Shown here piece by piece: positions 1 through 11,200 of a stretch of DNA of 64,000 nucleotides. Every line of letters begins with the position of its first letter. Position 1 is the first letter of the stretch. Where the stretch lies: contig JACIYJ010000001.1 of NCBI GenBank assembly GCA_014360015.1, positions 124,001 through 188,000 on the forward strand, in the 5' to 3' direction. The notes under the pieces are model-generated. The model made no database searches. It was not told the DNA's origin and was given only the letters and a program-made list of their open reading frames with translations. The DNA comes from Candidatus Aminicenantota bacterium. GTDB lineage: Bacteria; Acidobacteriota; Aminicenantia; Aminicenantales; Saccharicenantaceae. Position numbers and translations under genes: made by a program.

Positions 1-1056
1 CTGGAAAAAGTCTTTGCTTTTCCCGAAGGCTGGGCCGAAAGACAAAGGCTACAGGTGAACCTTGGCAAAAAAATCACTAAAATTGATCCAGTTAAACTCG
101 CCGTTGAAGTGGAAAAAGAAGGCTGGGTAGATTTTGATTATTTGATTCTGGCCACGGGGGCTGATCCGTTTTTCCCACTGATTCCAGGGCTGGATAAAAA
201 AGGTATCTTTGCCATCCGGAGTCTGGACGATGTTTTGGAGCTTATTGAATATCTTCAGTCCCGGCCAGAGATAGTCATCCTTGGGGGCGGGTTGCTCGGC
301 CTGGAAGTGGCCAGGGCTCTGTGTCAGAGGGGGCTGGAACGGGTGACCGTGGTAGAGTTTTTCAACCGGCTTCTACCAAAGCAGCTGGATGAAGCCGGCG
401 CTGCTCTTCTTCAGACTCAGCTGGAAAAAATGGGCATCAAGTTTTTGCTGGGAAAAGAAGCAGTAGAAATTCTTGGAGATGATTCAGTGAGTGGAGTTCG
501 CTTTAAGGATGGGAGCCTTTGCCAGGCCGGGGCAGTGATTGTGGCTTCAGGAATAAGGCCCCGGACTGAGCTGGCCTCAGCCAGCGGTATAAAATGTTCA
601 AGGGGAGTGGTAGTTGATGATTATCTAAGAACCAGTCATCCCAGAGTTTATGCCGCCGGTGATGTGGCTGAACATCGAGGCCGGGTCTATGGTTTGATAC
701 CAGCAGCTTTTGACCAGGCCCGAACCTTAGCTTATAACCTTTGTGGTCAGATAAGAAAATATGAGGGCACAATTCCAGCGAACACTTTGAAGGTGGCCGG
801 AATTTATCTCACTTCTATCGGAATAGTGTCCCCGGAAGATGGAAATTATGAAATTCTGACCAGACAGGACCAAGAAGCAGGAATTTACAAAAAATTAGTG
901 CTCAAGAATGATATCTGCGTTGGAGCTATCTGGTTTGGAACCAAAAAAGGTGTTCAGGAAATAAGCCGGATTATTCAGTTCAGGAAGAACCTCAGCCGTT
1001 TCAAAGAAGATATTCTGGAGGAAAAATTTGATTTTTCCCGGCTGATGGAAGAATGA
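1..1056 (+). CDS. FAD-dependent pyridine nucleotide-disulfide oxidoreductase, 5' truncated by window edge
   Basis: The reading frame is open from base 1, so the gene starts outside the window; 351 residues are visible. The visible part has the two-dinucleotide-fold layout of NADH oxidase, nitrite reductase and rubredoxin reductase flavoproteins. There is a DYLILATGA motif at the end of the FAD domain, an NAD(P)H-binding GGGLLGLE motif about 95 residues in, and the second FAD motif YAAGDVAE about 215 residues in. The likely role is electron transfer from NAD(P)H to a small redox partner. No redox-active CxxC is seen in the visible part, which argues against a classical disulfide reductase. The GTG at 55 is internal and is not a start. 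Family assignment is firm; the substrate is unknown. Confidence 0.85.
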   Translation: MEKVFAFPEGWAERQRLQVNLGKKITKIDPVKLAVEVEKEGWVDFDYLILATGADPFFPLIPGLDKKGIFAIRSLDDVLELIEYLQSRPEIVILGGGLLGLEVARALCQRGLERVTVVEFFNRLLPKQLDEAGAALLQTQLEKMGIKFLLGKEAVEILGDDSVSGVRFKDGSLCQAGAVIVASGIRPRTELASASGIKCSRGVVVDDYLRTSHPRVYAAGDVAEHRGRVYGLIPAAFDQARTLAYNLCGQIRKYEGTIPANTLKVAGIYLTSIGIVSPEDGNYEILTRQDQEAGIYKKLVLKNDICVGAIWFGTKKGVQEISRIIQFRKNLSRFKEDILEEKFDFSRLMEE

Positions 1057-1096
1057 CCAACATCAAATGCGGACAGTGCTTTGAAAGGAGATGACT

Positions 1097-2113
1097 ATGA
1101 AAGAAGCCATAAAAGTTGTTCTTGTGGTAATTCTTATTATTGTTATGGCTTCATTCTTAACAGCGCAGATAAAATTCAATGGTTATTTTTCTTTTGAGTA
1201 CCTGAAAAGCCAGCCTGAAGGAGTTTATCCAGGAGGGACTTTTGAGAATCTCTATGGGGGCCTGGCTGTTTCCGGAACTGTTTCTGGTCAATTGACCTTT
1301 TTAACTGAAGTCCAGCTTAAATCCCAGGAAACCTTCAGTTTAAGACAGGCCTATCTGGCTTTTCAGGGAAGCAATCTATTCAACTTCAAATTCGGCCTAT
1401 TTGAGATTCCCTTTGGACGCTATAACCGGTCAGCCCGTCCTTCAGAGAATCTGACCGTATTACGGCCACTGGTTTTTCATTTTTTTCCTTATCGCTGGAA
1501 TGACCTCGGTGTCTGCTGGGAAGGGAATTACACCATCTTCTATTATTCTGGGTACATAGTGAACGGTCTTTCGGCTAACCAGAATGGCTATCTGCAGTCA
1601 ACCGTCCGGGATATCAATAAAGATAAAGGACTCGGCGGAAGACTGGGGCTGAGGTTCGGAGAAGGGTTTGAGATGGGAGGGTCATTCTATACCGGAAAAT
1701 ATGATTCGGCGGGCTCAAAGGACCTTCAATTTGAGGGAGTAGATTTAATCTGGGTTAATCCGGAATGGGAAATCCGGGCTGAATACATTAAGACTATCTA
1801 TGACCACCCCTTTCTCAATCAGAAAAAAGAATTTGATGGGTATTATCTCATAGTGAGCATGATCATTAAAAGATTCAGGCCATATTTCAGCTATCAAAAC
1901 TCATCCGTGCCGCAGTCGGTGATAGATGACCAGAATGCCCCGCCATTTAATGTCTTTATAGAGACAATGGTCAGAAAAAAACGGAAAGCTCTGGGCTTTA
2001 AGTGGGATATTGCCGACAATTTCTTTGCCAAGTTTGAATATGATTGGAATAAAGAAAAAGAAGCTGCCATAAAAGACAACACTTTTTCTGTTCAATTAGG
2101 ATTTGTTTTCTGA
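1097..2113 (+). CDS. Outer-membrane beta-barrel porin-like protein
   Basis: This 338-residue protein has an N-terminal signal peptide: a basic start, a hydrophobic run of about 16 residues, and probable cleavage after SFLTA. The rest is rich in alternating aromatic and glycine beta-strands and ends in a phenylalanine, as outer-membrane barrels do (final residues QLGFVF). The overall pattern resembles phosphate-selective porin O/P-like proteins. A strong AAAGGAG ribosome site fits the ATG at 1097 better than the ATG at 1091, which it abuts. It is separated from the oxidoreductase by about 40 bases and may be co-transcribed with it. The transported solute cannot be read from sequence. Confidence 0.75.
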   Translation: MKEAIKVVLVVILIIVMASFLTAQIKFNGYFSFEYLKSQPEGVYPGGTFENLYGGLAVSGTVSGQLTFLTEVQLKSQETFSLRQAYLAFQGSNLFNFKFGLFEIPFGRYNRSARPSENLTVLRPLVFHFFPYRWNDLGVCWEGNYTIFYYSGYIVNGLSANQNGYLQSTVRDINKDKGLGGRLGLRFGEGFEMGGSFYTGKYDSAGSKDLQFEGVDLIWVNPEWEIRAEYIKTIYDHPFLNQKKEFDGYYLIVSMIIKRFRPYFSYQNSSVPQSVIDDQNAPPFNVFIETMVRKKRKALGFKWDIADNFFAKFEYDWNKEKEAAIKDNTFSVQLGFVF

Positions 2114-2204
2114 AGGCTTTAAGTGGTTCTTAAAATCTGATAAAATGACTCCCGTTTGTGTCAGGTTGTCCGCAATAAATTTATGATTCTTAAGGATGAA
2201 TAAA

Positions 2205-3527
2205 ATGAGTAATCTTCTGGTTATCGGGACCCAGTGGGGTGACGAAGGTAAGGGCAAGATTGTAGACTTCCTGGCTCCGGCTTTTGAAATCATTGCCAGA
2301 TATCAGGGCGGGCACAATGCCGGTCATACAGTTTATCTTGCTGGCAAAAAAATTGTTCTTCATCTAATTCCTTCTGGCATCCTGCATCCGGATAAAATCT
2401 GCGTTATTGGCAATGGTCTGGTGGTCAGCCCTCAGGCTTTTTTCAAAGAAATTAATGATTTGAAAGCTCTGGGGGTGGAGGTCAATGAGAAGCGACTGGT
2501 GGTCAGCCGGGCGGCTCAGGTGATTATGCCTTATCATTCACTGGTGGAAAAAATTAATGAAGCTCTCCGTGGCCAGAAGATGATCGGTACCACCTGTCGG
2601 GGAATAGGACCGTGTTATGAAGACAAGGCCGCTCGCTGGGGGATAAGAGTGGCTGACCTCTTAGAGCCGGAAATACTTAAAGAAAAAATCGAAGACAATC
2701 TGGCGGCCAAAAATAAAATCTTCGAAGCCTTTGGCTATGCACCTTTAAAAGCTGAACCTATCTTTGAAGAATACCGGGAGCTGGGCGAGAAACTGGCTCC
2801 TTTTGTGAGAGATGTTTCCGTATTCCTGCATGAGCAGATTAAGGCCGGAAAATCAATCCTGTTTGAAGGAGCTCAGGGAGCCCTGCTGGATATAGACCAC
2901 GGAACTTATCCTTACGTCACTTCTTCCAACAGCACAGCCGGGGGAGTCTGTACCGGTCTTGGACTCAGTCCGAAGCAGGTTCATTCTGTCTTAGGGATTG
3001 CCAAAGCTTATACTACCAGAGTCGGCAGCGGTCCATTTCCAACAGAACTTAAAGATGAAACCGGAGCTCTGATTGCCAGAAAAGGTGATGAATTTGGTGC
3101 CACTACCGGCCGACCGAGGAGATGCGGCTGGTTTGATGCGGTAGCCGTTCGTTATGCCTGCCGGGTTAATGGGGTTGACCTGATGGCCCTGACCAAACCT
3201 GACGTTCTGGAAGGGCTAAAGGAAATAAAGGCCTGCTTTGCTTATCGTTATAAAGGTTCACGGCTGACCGAATTTCCGGCAGAACCCTGGATCCTGGAAA
3301 AGATTGAGCCAGAATACAGGACTTTTCCGGTCTGGTCAAAATCCATTCATCGGTTGAGAAACCTTGAAGAATTACCATTGGGCTTTCTGGATTATCTCCA
3401 CTGGTTGGAAGATACTCTGGAAATTAAAGTGGCTTTAATCTCAACCGGAGTTGACCGGGAAGATATCATTTGCCTTAAAGAGGAAATGCAGAAAATCCTT
3501 GGGGAGAGAGCCAGCTGGCTGTTTTAA
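2205..3527 (+). CDS. purA: Adenylosuccinate synthetase
   Basis: It joins IMP and aspartate using GTP to give adenylosuccinate, the first committed step to AMP, in the cytoplasm. The 440-residue length is typical. The N-terminal phosphate-binding loop GTQWGDEGKGK is followed by the IMP/GTP-binding GHNAGHT, the GAQGALLDIDHGTYPYVTS block, and the C-terminal TTGRPRRCGWFD loop that contacts IMP. The ATG at 2205 has an AAGGA site about 8 bases upstream. The in-frame ATG at 2196 overlaps that site, so it is less likely. It lies next to alr, which starts 37 bases downstream. Confidence 0.97.
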   Translation: MSNLLVIGTQWGDEGKGKIVDFLAPAFEIIARYQGGHNAGHTVYLAGKKIVLHLIPSGILHPDKICVIGNGLVVSPQAFFKEINDLKALGVEVNEKRLVVSRAAQVIMPYHSLVEKINEALRGQKMIGTTCRGIGPCYEDKAARWGIRVADLLEPEILKEKIEDNLAAKNKIFEAFGYAPLKAEPIFEEYRELGEKLAPFVRDVSVFLHEQIKAGKSILFEGAQGALLDIDHGTYPYVTSSNSTAGGVCTGLGLSPKQVHSVLGIAKAYTTRVGSGPFPTELKDETGALIARKGDEFGATTGRPRRCGWFDAVAVRYACRVNGVDLMALTKPDVLEGLKEIKACFAYRYKGSRLTEFPAEPWILEKIEPEYRTFPVWSKSIHRLRNLEELPLGFLDYLHWLEDTLEIKVALISTGVDREDIICLKEEMQKILGERASWLF

Positions 3528-3564
3528 AAAGAGTTCCTGGATAGGATAAGAGCGGAGCAAAAAA

Positions 3565-4713
3565 ATGAAAATCGATGAATCGCTGGTTCAATGGGTAGAA
3601 ATTGATAGCCAGGCTTTTCGGCATAATGTTCAGGAATTCAAAAAGAGATTGGGCCGAACAGAGCTGATGGCTGTGATCAAAGCCAATGCTTATGGCCATG
3701 GCTTGTTGGTAATTGCTCGTCTGGCTAAGGAAGCTGGCATCCGCTGGTTTGGGGTTAACAATGTGGAAGAAGGTCTGGCTCTAAGGCAGGCTGGTTTTGA
3801 CCAGGCCATTTTGATTTTGGGATATGTCCCGCTGAGTCAGGCTGAAGCTGTGGTTCATTATGACTTGAGAACAGTGGTTTATAATCTGGAAAATCTGAAG
3901 GTCTTAGCCAGAGCCGCCCGGCAGCAGAAGAAAAAGGCTTTCGTCCATCTAAAAATTGAAACTGGAACCAACCGGCAGGGAATTCCTATCAAAAAACTCG
4001 GAATTATTTTTCGCGAGATAAAAAAATTGCCAGAGATTGTAGTGGAAGGATTGTCTTCTCATTTTGCCAACATTGAAGACACTACTGACGATGTTTATCC
4101 GCGCTATCAGCTCAATAATTTCTTAGAAGCGATTAACTGGTTCAAGAGACAGGGAGTGGAAATTCCGGTTAAACATATGTCCTGCACGGCTGCGGCTATG
4201 CTTTTTCCTGAAACTCATTTTGACCTGGTCAGAGTTGGTATCGGACTCTATGGTCTCTGGCCATCGCGGGAAACTCTGGTTTCCTGCCGGATGCGTGGTC
4301 AGGAACCGTTGAAGCTCAAGCCGGTTTTGAGCTGGAGAGCTAAGGTAGCCCAGGTCAAATCGATTGCCCGCGGGGCTTGCATTGGCTACGGCTGCACTTA
4401 CCGGACGACCAGACCAACTAAATTGGCAGTGATTCCAGTTGGCTACTATGACGGTTATGACCGGAGCCTGTCTAATTCAGCTTATGTCCTGATAAGGGGA
4501 AAAAGAGCTCAGATCAGAGGCCGGGTCTGTATGAACTTTATTATGGCTGATATTACTGATATCCCGGGAGTGAAACTCGAAGACCGGGTGACTCTTATCG
4601 GTACTGATGGTAAAGAAAAAATTACTGCCGACCAGCTGGCCAGTTTGGCTGGCACCATCAGTTACGAAATTGTTACCCGAATAAATCCATTGATACCCCG
4701 GGTAATTGTTTAA
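3565..4713 (+). CDS. alr: Alanine racemase
   Basis: It interconverts L- and D-alanine with pyridoxal phosphate, supplying D-alanine for peptidoglycan. The N-terminal TIM-barrel carries the PLP lysine in MAVIKANAYGHG (Lys39). The C-terminal beta domain carries the catalytic tyrosine context IGYGCTYR and the conserved RVCMNFIMADIT block. At 382 residues it has standard length. A purine-rich ribosome site lies upstream of the ATG. It follows purA closely and precedes the PAS gene by 27 bases, so the three may share a transcript, although their functions are unrelated. Confidence 0.96.
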   Translation: MKIDESLVQWVEIDSQAFRHNVQEFKKRLGRTELMAVIKANAYGHGLLVIARLAKEAGIRWFGVNNVEEGLALRQAGFDQAILILGYVPLSQAEAVVHYDLRTVVYNLENLKVLARAARQQKKKAFVHLKIETGTNRQGIPIKKLGIIFREIKKLPEIVVEGLSSHFANIEDTTDDVYPRYQLNNFLEAINWFKRQGVEIPVKHMSCTAAAMLFPETHFDLVRVGIGLYGLWPSRETLVSCRMRGQEPLKLKPVLSWRAKVAQVKSIARGACIGYGCTYRTTRPTKLAVIPVGYYDGYDRSLSNSAYVLIRGKRAQIRGRVCMNFIMADITDIPGVKLEDRVTLIGTDGKEKITADQLASLAGTISYEIVTRINPLIPRVIV

Positions 4714-4740
4714 AAAATATTTTCAGGAGGCATTTAGAAG

Positions 4741-5154
4741 ATGGACAATCTATTAAACCTGAAAACAGGAAAATTGACTCCAGAACAGGTGGACCTGATC
4801 CTGCGAACTCTTCCGGTTGATGTGTCATTCGTCGATGAGAATGATACGGTGATTTATTATTCTGAGAAAAAGGACAGGATTTTTACCAGAGTCCCCGGTG
4901 TTATCGGCCGCAAAGTCCAGAACTGCCATCCAGCCAAGAGTGTTGATATTGTGGAAAAAATTCTTCAGGCATTTAAGTCCGGAGAAAAAGATACGGCTGA
5001 ATTCTGGATTCAGCTTGAGGGTCGGTTTATTCATATCAGGTATTTTGCCGTTCGCGATGACCAGAGAAAATACCGAGGCTGTCTGGAAGTCAGTCAGGAT
5101 GTGACCGAAATCAGACAGCTCGAAGGTCAGAAACGCCTGCTTGACTGGGATTGA
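4741..5154 (+). CDS. Small single-domain PAS sensor (DUF438-type PAS)
   Basis: This 137-residue soluble protein consists of one PAS/PAC domain. VSFVDENDTVIYYS is the typical first PAS strand pair, GRKVQNCHPAKS (around residues 56-67) is the motif of the DUF438-associated PAS family, and the end reads VSQDVTEI, the usual PAC strand. The Cys62-His63 pair is a candidate cofactor ligand, but no cofactor can be proven. There is no output domain, so it probably acts through a partner. The ribosome site CAGGAGG sits about 9 bases upstream of the ATG. Confidence 0.8.
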   Translation: MDNLLNLKTGKLTPEQVDLILRTLPVDVSFVDENDTVIYYSEKKDRIFTRVPGVIGRKVQNCHPAKSVDIVEKILQAFKSGEKDTAEFWIQLEGRFIHIRYFAVRDDQRKYRGCLEVSQDVTEIRQLEGQKRLLDWD

Positions 5155-5205
5155 GTCTTAATCATTTCTGTTGAATCAAGACTCTGTTCAAACATATAAT
5201 TTTTT

Positions 5206-8200
5206 ATGAAGGAAAAAGAAGGGCCGAAGAAAAAAAGCGGGCTCAGGAGTCTGATTAAAGTTACTGCCTGGACAGTCGGAGTCCTGGTTGTTTTGCTGTT
5301 GGCCACTGCCTTTTTACTTCAGACCAGGTTTGGGGGTAATCTTATTCTGGCTAAGGCCGGAAAAATACTGGAAAAGAAGACCGGTCTGAGGTTGAAAGCA
5401 GAGAGCCTCAGTCTCAATGTTTTTAAACTTAAGGCTACCATAACTGGTCTTGAAGTTAGCTCTTCTGAAAAAAGCCAGCTTCAAGTCGGCACCTTTTCCT
5501 GTGAGAAAATTTCTGTTAAAACCAGCTGGTATACTCTGATCGGCAGAGCTATCAATTTAAAAAACCTGGAGATCATCCAACCGGAAATTTCTTTGAAATC
5601 TGCGAAGTTGCGGGACGAAAAGAATCAACCAGAAAGAAAATCAGATGAAACGGCCAGTTCCACAGGCAAGAAGAAATTAAATTTTCGGCTAGATAATCTG
5701 ATCCTGAAGAACGGCTCGCTCTCTTTTGAAGAATCTCAGACACCGATTTCCGCGAGCCTTTCTGGCCTTGAAGTTACTGTTCATTTTCAAGCTGCCGAGA
5801 ATCTTTATCTGGCCGAACTTCACACCGGGCAGGGCTCAGTTGAAATTGGTAAAGGCAGAGCAATTTTAAAAGGACTGGAATTATTGGCTGCCTTTAATCA
5901 GGATAAGATAAACATCGAAAAATTATCTTTGACCATGGCTGAATCAAACCTTAATCTGGTCGGAAAAATAGAAGACTATGGTCAAAAGCCAAAAATTGCC
6001 CTGCGGACTGCTGGAAAAATCAATCTGGAAGAAATAAATCAACTGGTCAGAATTCCGGGGCAGAACTCTGGAAATTTAACTTTCGAAATTAAAGCTTCGG
6101 GTGAGATCGGTTGGCCGGAACTCTCCGGATTCATAATCGGCGAAGACTTGAGCCTTCATGGAATCAAACCGGTCGATTTTCAACTGAAAATAAATCCGAC
6201 GAAATCCCCTAAGCATCTGGCTGAGGCCAGAGTAAAGATGCCCTCGGGCGAATTGAGGCTTGAAGCTGAATTGCCTTCGGGCCTTAAGGGTCAGTTTAAA
6301 TCTTCTCTCAATCTGAACGAGATTGATTTAAATTTTCTTTCTTCTCTTATCCCTGAACTTCCCTTCATTTTTGAGGCTAAGGTCACCGGACGGATTGAAG
6401 TTCAAGGCGAGGAATTATCGGCTGAAAAGGCAAAAGCTGAAGCCGAAGTAAGACTGAAGCCGTCAAAAGCATCTGCCACCAACCAGGAAAGGTCAGCCAT
6501 CCCTGTTTTTGCCAAGATTAAAGCTGCTTATTCAGCGGGAAAAACAGAAATCGAGAATTTTGAACTTGAGCTCTATCAAACTAAATTTAATCTAAAAGGG
6601 AAGATAGAAGGTAAAGAAAAAATTTCTGGCCGGGCGACTTTAAAGGTCAGCGATCTGGCCGCTACCAGGAAGGCGCTGCTTGCTGCCGACCTTGAAAAGA
6701 GTTTTCCCGGGTTGGATTCCCGACTGGGAGAATTAGGAGACCTTAAAGGCAGTCTTAGTCTGGAAAGTTCAATTACAGGTTCTTTCAGCAAGCCAAAATT
6801 CAGTCTGATTTTAAGAGGCAAAAATCTTTCTTTGCAGCAAACTGAACTTCCGTTTTTAGAGGTTTTAGCTGATGGAAATTTTCAAAGAATAAACCTTCAG
6901 AGATTTCAGGCAAATTTTGGCGGCGGCTGGGTTAAAGGTTCTGGTCAATTCTTGAAAACTAAAAAGATGGGGGGTTCGGCTTATCGAGTCGACAGCAGAT
7001 TTGAATTTTCTGAAATCGATTTGAAACAATTTGCCAGCCTGCTTCAAGAAGAAAACCGGGCTTATCTCAACGGGCTTTTTTCTGGTTCAGTAAAAATTGG
7101 CGGAACTTCAGCTTCACCACAAGCTGAATTCCACCTGGCTGTGGATAAGGCTGCCGTTGGCAGTCTGGAAATTGACTCGTTGGAACTCGTCGGGGGTTAC
7201 CGAGAGGGAAAATTCAGGGCTGAAAAATTTAATTTAAATCAGCCAGAAGGCCAGCTCACCGGAAATTTTATTTTTAATTCAGGAACCGGAGAGTTGGAAG
7301 CTGAGTTAACGGGCAGGGCCATTAAAGCCACTTCTTTTAATACCTGGCTACCAGGCATCCAGGCTGGGCAGGTTGATTTCCAGCTTAAAACTTCAGGTTT
7401 CTGGAAAACTCCGGTTCTTGACCTCAAGCTTACCGGTCAGGGCTTTCTGATAGACAGAATCTGGTTGCCGTATTTTGAATTAATTGCTTCATCTGATGGG
7501 GAGAAAGCCTGGGCTCATTTTGAGGTGCCACGCTTTAATCTGAGTCTTGAGTCCGGGCTTGAACTAAAAAGCCCGTACTGGCTGAAAGCCCAGATACGAG
7601 TTAAGGAACTGCCGCTGTCATCACTGGCCGGGCTCTGGCCCGAAGTGGAAGAAGTTTCCTCACAGGTTGCTTTGAGTGCTACCACGGAATTTTCTTTTCC
7701 ATTAGAAAAACCTGAAGAGCTTCAGGCTGAATTTAGGTTTGAAGATTTTGATTTTGAAGGCCTAACCACTCTTGTCCCGAGTCTTAAATCAATGAACCTT
7801 AGAGGCCGGGCTGACGGCCGGATTAAGCTGAACGGGTTTTCTTCTGACCTGTCTAAGGTTCAGTTTTTGGCTGAAATTCCTCATCTTAATCTTGAGCTCA
7901 ATGGGATAGAAATAAAGAATGAATTTCCACTGTCTTTAACTTTCAGAGACAGAGTGTTAGAAGTAGGAAAGTTTACTCTTCTGGCCGATAGATCCAGACT
8001 CGAGTTAACTGGAAGATCTCTGGTTAAGGACATCGACAATCCTGAATTGGATTTTTATTTAAATGGCCAGTTGGAACTTTCTGATTTTAATCCCTGGCTC
8101 ACAGCCATGACCGCCGGGGGAAAAGTTCAACTGAAGGTCAGTCTTAAAGGCAACCTACAGAGTCCTCTGATTGAAGGTAGCGGGTCGATTCAGGATGTTT

Positions 8201-11200
8201 TTTTCAGGTTACAGGACCTGCCCATCGTGGTGAGTGACATCAGGGCTCTGGTTAAAGTTGATAATTCCAGGTTAAAGCTTCAGGAGCTTCAAGGAGTGGC
8301 CAATTCCGGGAGATTTTCGGGTTGGGGGGAGGCGGTCTTCGGCGAAACTTTCAGCCTGCAGTCAGTCAGGGCTGGTTTTGAGCTGCACGACTTTGATTTC
8401 AATTTTCCTCAGGGCTTTACCAGTCTGTCTCAAGCCAAGCTGACTCTGAGCAGAGAAAAAAAAGGCTGGTTGCTTGCCGGTGATTTTTCACTGCTCAGCG
8501 CTAATTACCGTGAGGATTTTTATCCGAGCACCCAGGGCTTGAAAATGGCCTTTACCAGAGTCTCACCGGTTGGCACCGAAATTCCACCCTTTATTTATGA
8601 TATTGCCCTCGATGTTAATGTCCGCACAGTGGAAAACATTGTCATAAAAAACAACCTGGCTGACCTTGAACTTAAAGCTAATCTTAATGTCAAAGGAACC
8701 ATTCCTGCACCCATCCTCACGGGAAGAGTGGAGAATGTTTACCCTGGTGAAATCTTCGTAGGGGAGCGCAAGTACATAGCCGAGAGACTGAGAATTGATT
8801 TCCTCGGCCGGGAAAGCCTGGAACCTAACTTGGACATTGCTCTTAAAACTACTGTAGTTGATCAGGAAGAGGAAGTTGAGATTAATCTAAACCTGTCCGG
8901 ACCTCCTTCTGATTTGAAATTTTCTCTGACTTCCACTCCGACCAGGTCGCAGGAAGATCTGGCTTCACTACTTCTTACCGGCAAAAGCCTGCGGGATGTT
9001 CAGGGCTCAGCTCTCAACACTATCAGCAGCCAGTTAGTTCAGCATTTTTCCAGCCCCTTAGCTTCGCCTGTGACTAAGACTCTGAAAAAATGGCTTAAAG
9101 CAGAAGATGTCATCCTTGAACCATTGAACATAGCCACACTCCAGGACCCGGGTGCCCGACTGACTGTCAAAAAAAGAATGACTAAGGAAGTGGCTGTGAC
9201 TTATTCGATCAATCTGACCAACAGCCAGTACCAGAGCTGGATTCTTGACTATAATCTCAGACGGAATTTTTCTTTAAGAGGTTTCCGCCGGGACGATGGG
9301 GTGGTCGGACTTAACCTCAGGCATAGATTCTCCTTGGGGAAGAAGGCTGTCCCCAGTACGCTGTCTTCAGAAACCAGAGCGGCTAAAAAGCTGGCCCGGA
9401 TTGAGGTTAAAGGAGAAACGATTTTTCCTGTTGGGCAAATTGAAAAAGCTCTCAAGCTAAAAACAGGTAAAGATTTTAAGAATTCAGAAATGCAGAAAAG
9501 TCTCAATCGCCTTTATTCCTGGTACCGGAAGAAAGGTTACGCCAATGCCCGGATTGAGACCCAAACAGAAGATATAGGTGACAACCTGATTTCTCTGATG
9601 GTGATTGTCCAGGCCAATCAACCAGTTGAGTTTCGCTTTACAGGTGATAAACTTCCGGCCGGGGTCAAGAAGAAAGCTATTAATTCCTGGGTAAGTCGTC
9701 TTCCAGAAGAAACCAATCTTAACCAATTTCGAGATCTTCTGCAGCTCGAACTCAACCGACGCGGCTATTACCAGGCAGAAGTTAAGGTTAAGAAAGCCAT
9801 AGAAGGAAATAAAATCATTTACCAGGCAGAGGTTAAAAAGAATAATCGATGGAAGATAGGCAGTTTCCGGCTGGAAGGAGAGCCTGTTTTTAGTGAGTCT
9901 CTGATAAAACGGGTGGTTTCGGATTATTTCGGGGCTAAAGCTAAAGGCCTGTGGAATCTCCTCTATGACCAGAAGATGGCCTTAGAGCTTATTCAGTATT
10001 TTTATCAGGAAAATGGCTTTCTCCAATCCAGGATCGAAAAACCCATCATAGAAGAAGATTCCAGACGGAAGCGGCTTAACATCCGGCTGAAAATAGAAGC
10101 CGGTCCTCAGAGCCATGTCCAGGCCTTAGAGCTTGAGGGCAACAACTCTTTAGCCACTGATGAACTTAAGGCTCTGTTGAGCCTGAAACCAGGAGGTATA
10201 TTCAGCTGGCCAACTCTGACCGAAGATCGGACAGCCTTAATCAATCGCTACCGCAGCGCCGGTTTTAAAGATGTTAAAGTTGAAGCCCTGGCCGAACCAG
10301 TTGAAAATAGCTCTGATTATCGGGTCATTTTTGCTATTGATGAAGGAGAGCCTTACCGAATTTCAGGAGTGGAAATTGCTGGTGCTCGCCGATCCCAACC
10401 ATCATTTATTCTGAAAGAATCAGATTTGAAATCAGGAGAACCAGTCAGCTTAGAGCGATTAGCTCAGGCCCAGAAAAATCTCTACGATTCCGGTGTTTTC
10501 CAGGCAGTCAACCTGAGCTCTGTTCCAGAAGTTTCAGAAAGTCATCAGGAAAAAGTGCTGGTCAGTGTTCAGGAAATTCCCTGGTTGACTCTGACCTATG
10601 GTCTTCAGTTCAACACTGAGACTAAATTTGAAGGCTTTACCCAGTTTGATTTCAACAACCTGTTCGGTCAGGGCTGGAACAGTCTGTTTTACTTGAGAGC
10701 CAACCAACGGCAGCAGGATGCTCGTTTTTCTCTGAAAATTCCATACATCTTTTCTCGAAAAACTGATTCTCTGCTGTCTGTTTATTATTTAAAAGACATA
10801 AAAGATCTTTATATTACCGAGCAAATTGGAACAAGCTTTCAGCAGAAAATTATCGTAGTCAGAGGCTTTAACCTGAGTTGGGTTTATAAATTTAACCGCA
10901 TTCATGATTATGAGAAGGTACCGTCCTGGCCATTTCCCTATGATATCAGGGTTCTGACCTCGGAAGTTTCTGTATTGCTCAATCGCGATACCCGTGACGA
11001 TAAATTTGACCCACATCGGGGATCACTGCTTACAGCTAACCTGAGCTATTCGCCGAGATTCCTTGGCTCAGATCTAAACTATGTCAGTTCGTTCGTCCAG
11101 TTCGCCATGTATAAGTCTTTTCTTCCAAGAGTGATCTGGGCTTCCTGTTATCGTCTTGGTCTGGCCAGTGCTTTCGGTGAAGTGCTGATTCCCAGCAAAA

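Noticed and set aside
55..60. GTG at 55 as a start codon of the first gene
   Set aside because: The frame is open from base 1 and reads conserved oxidoreductase sequence before it, so the true start is outside the window.
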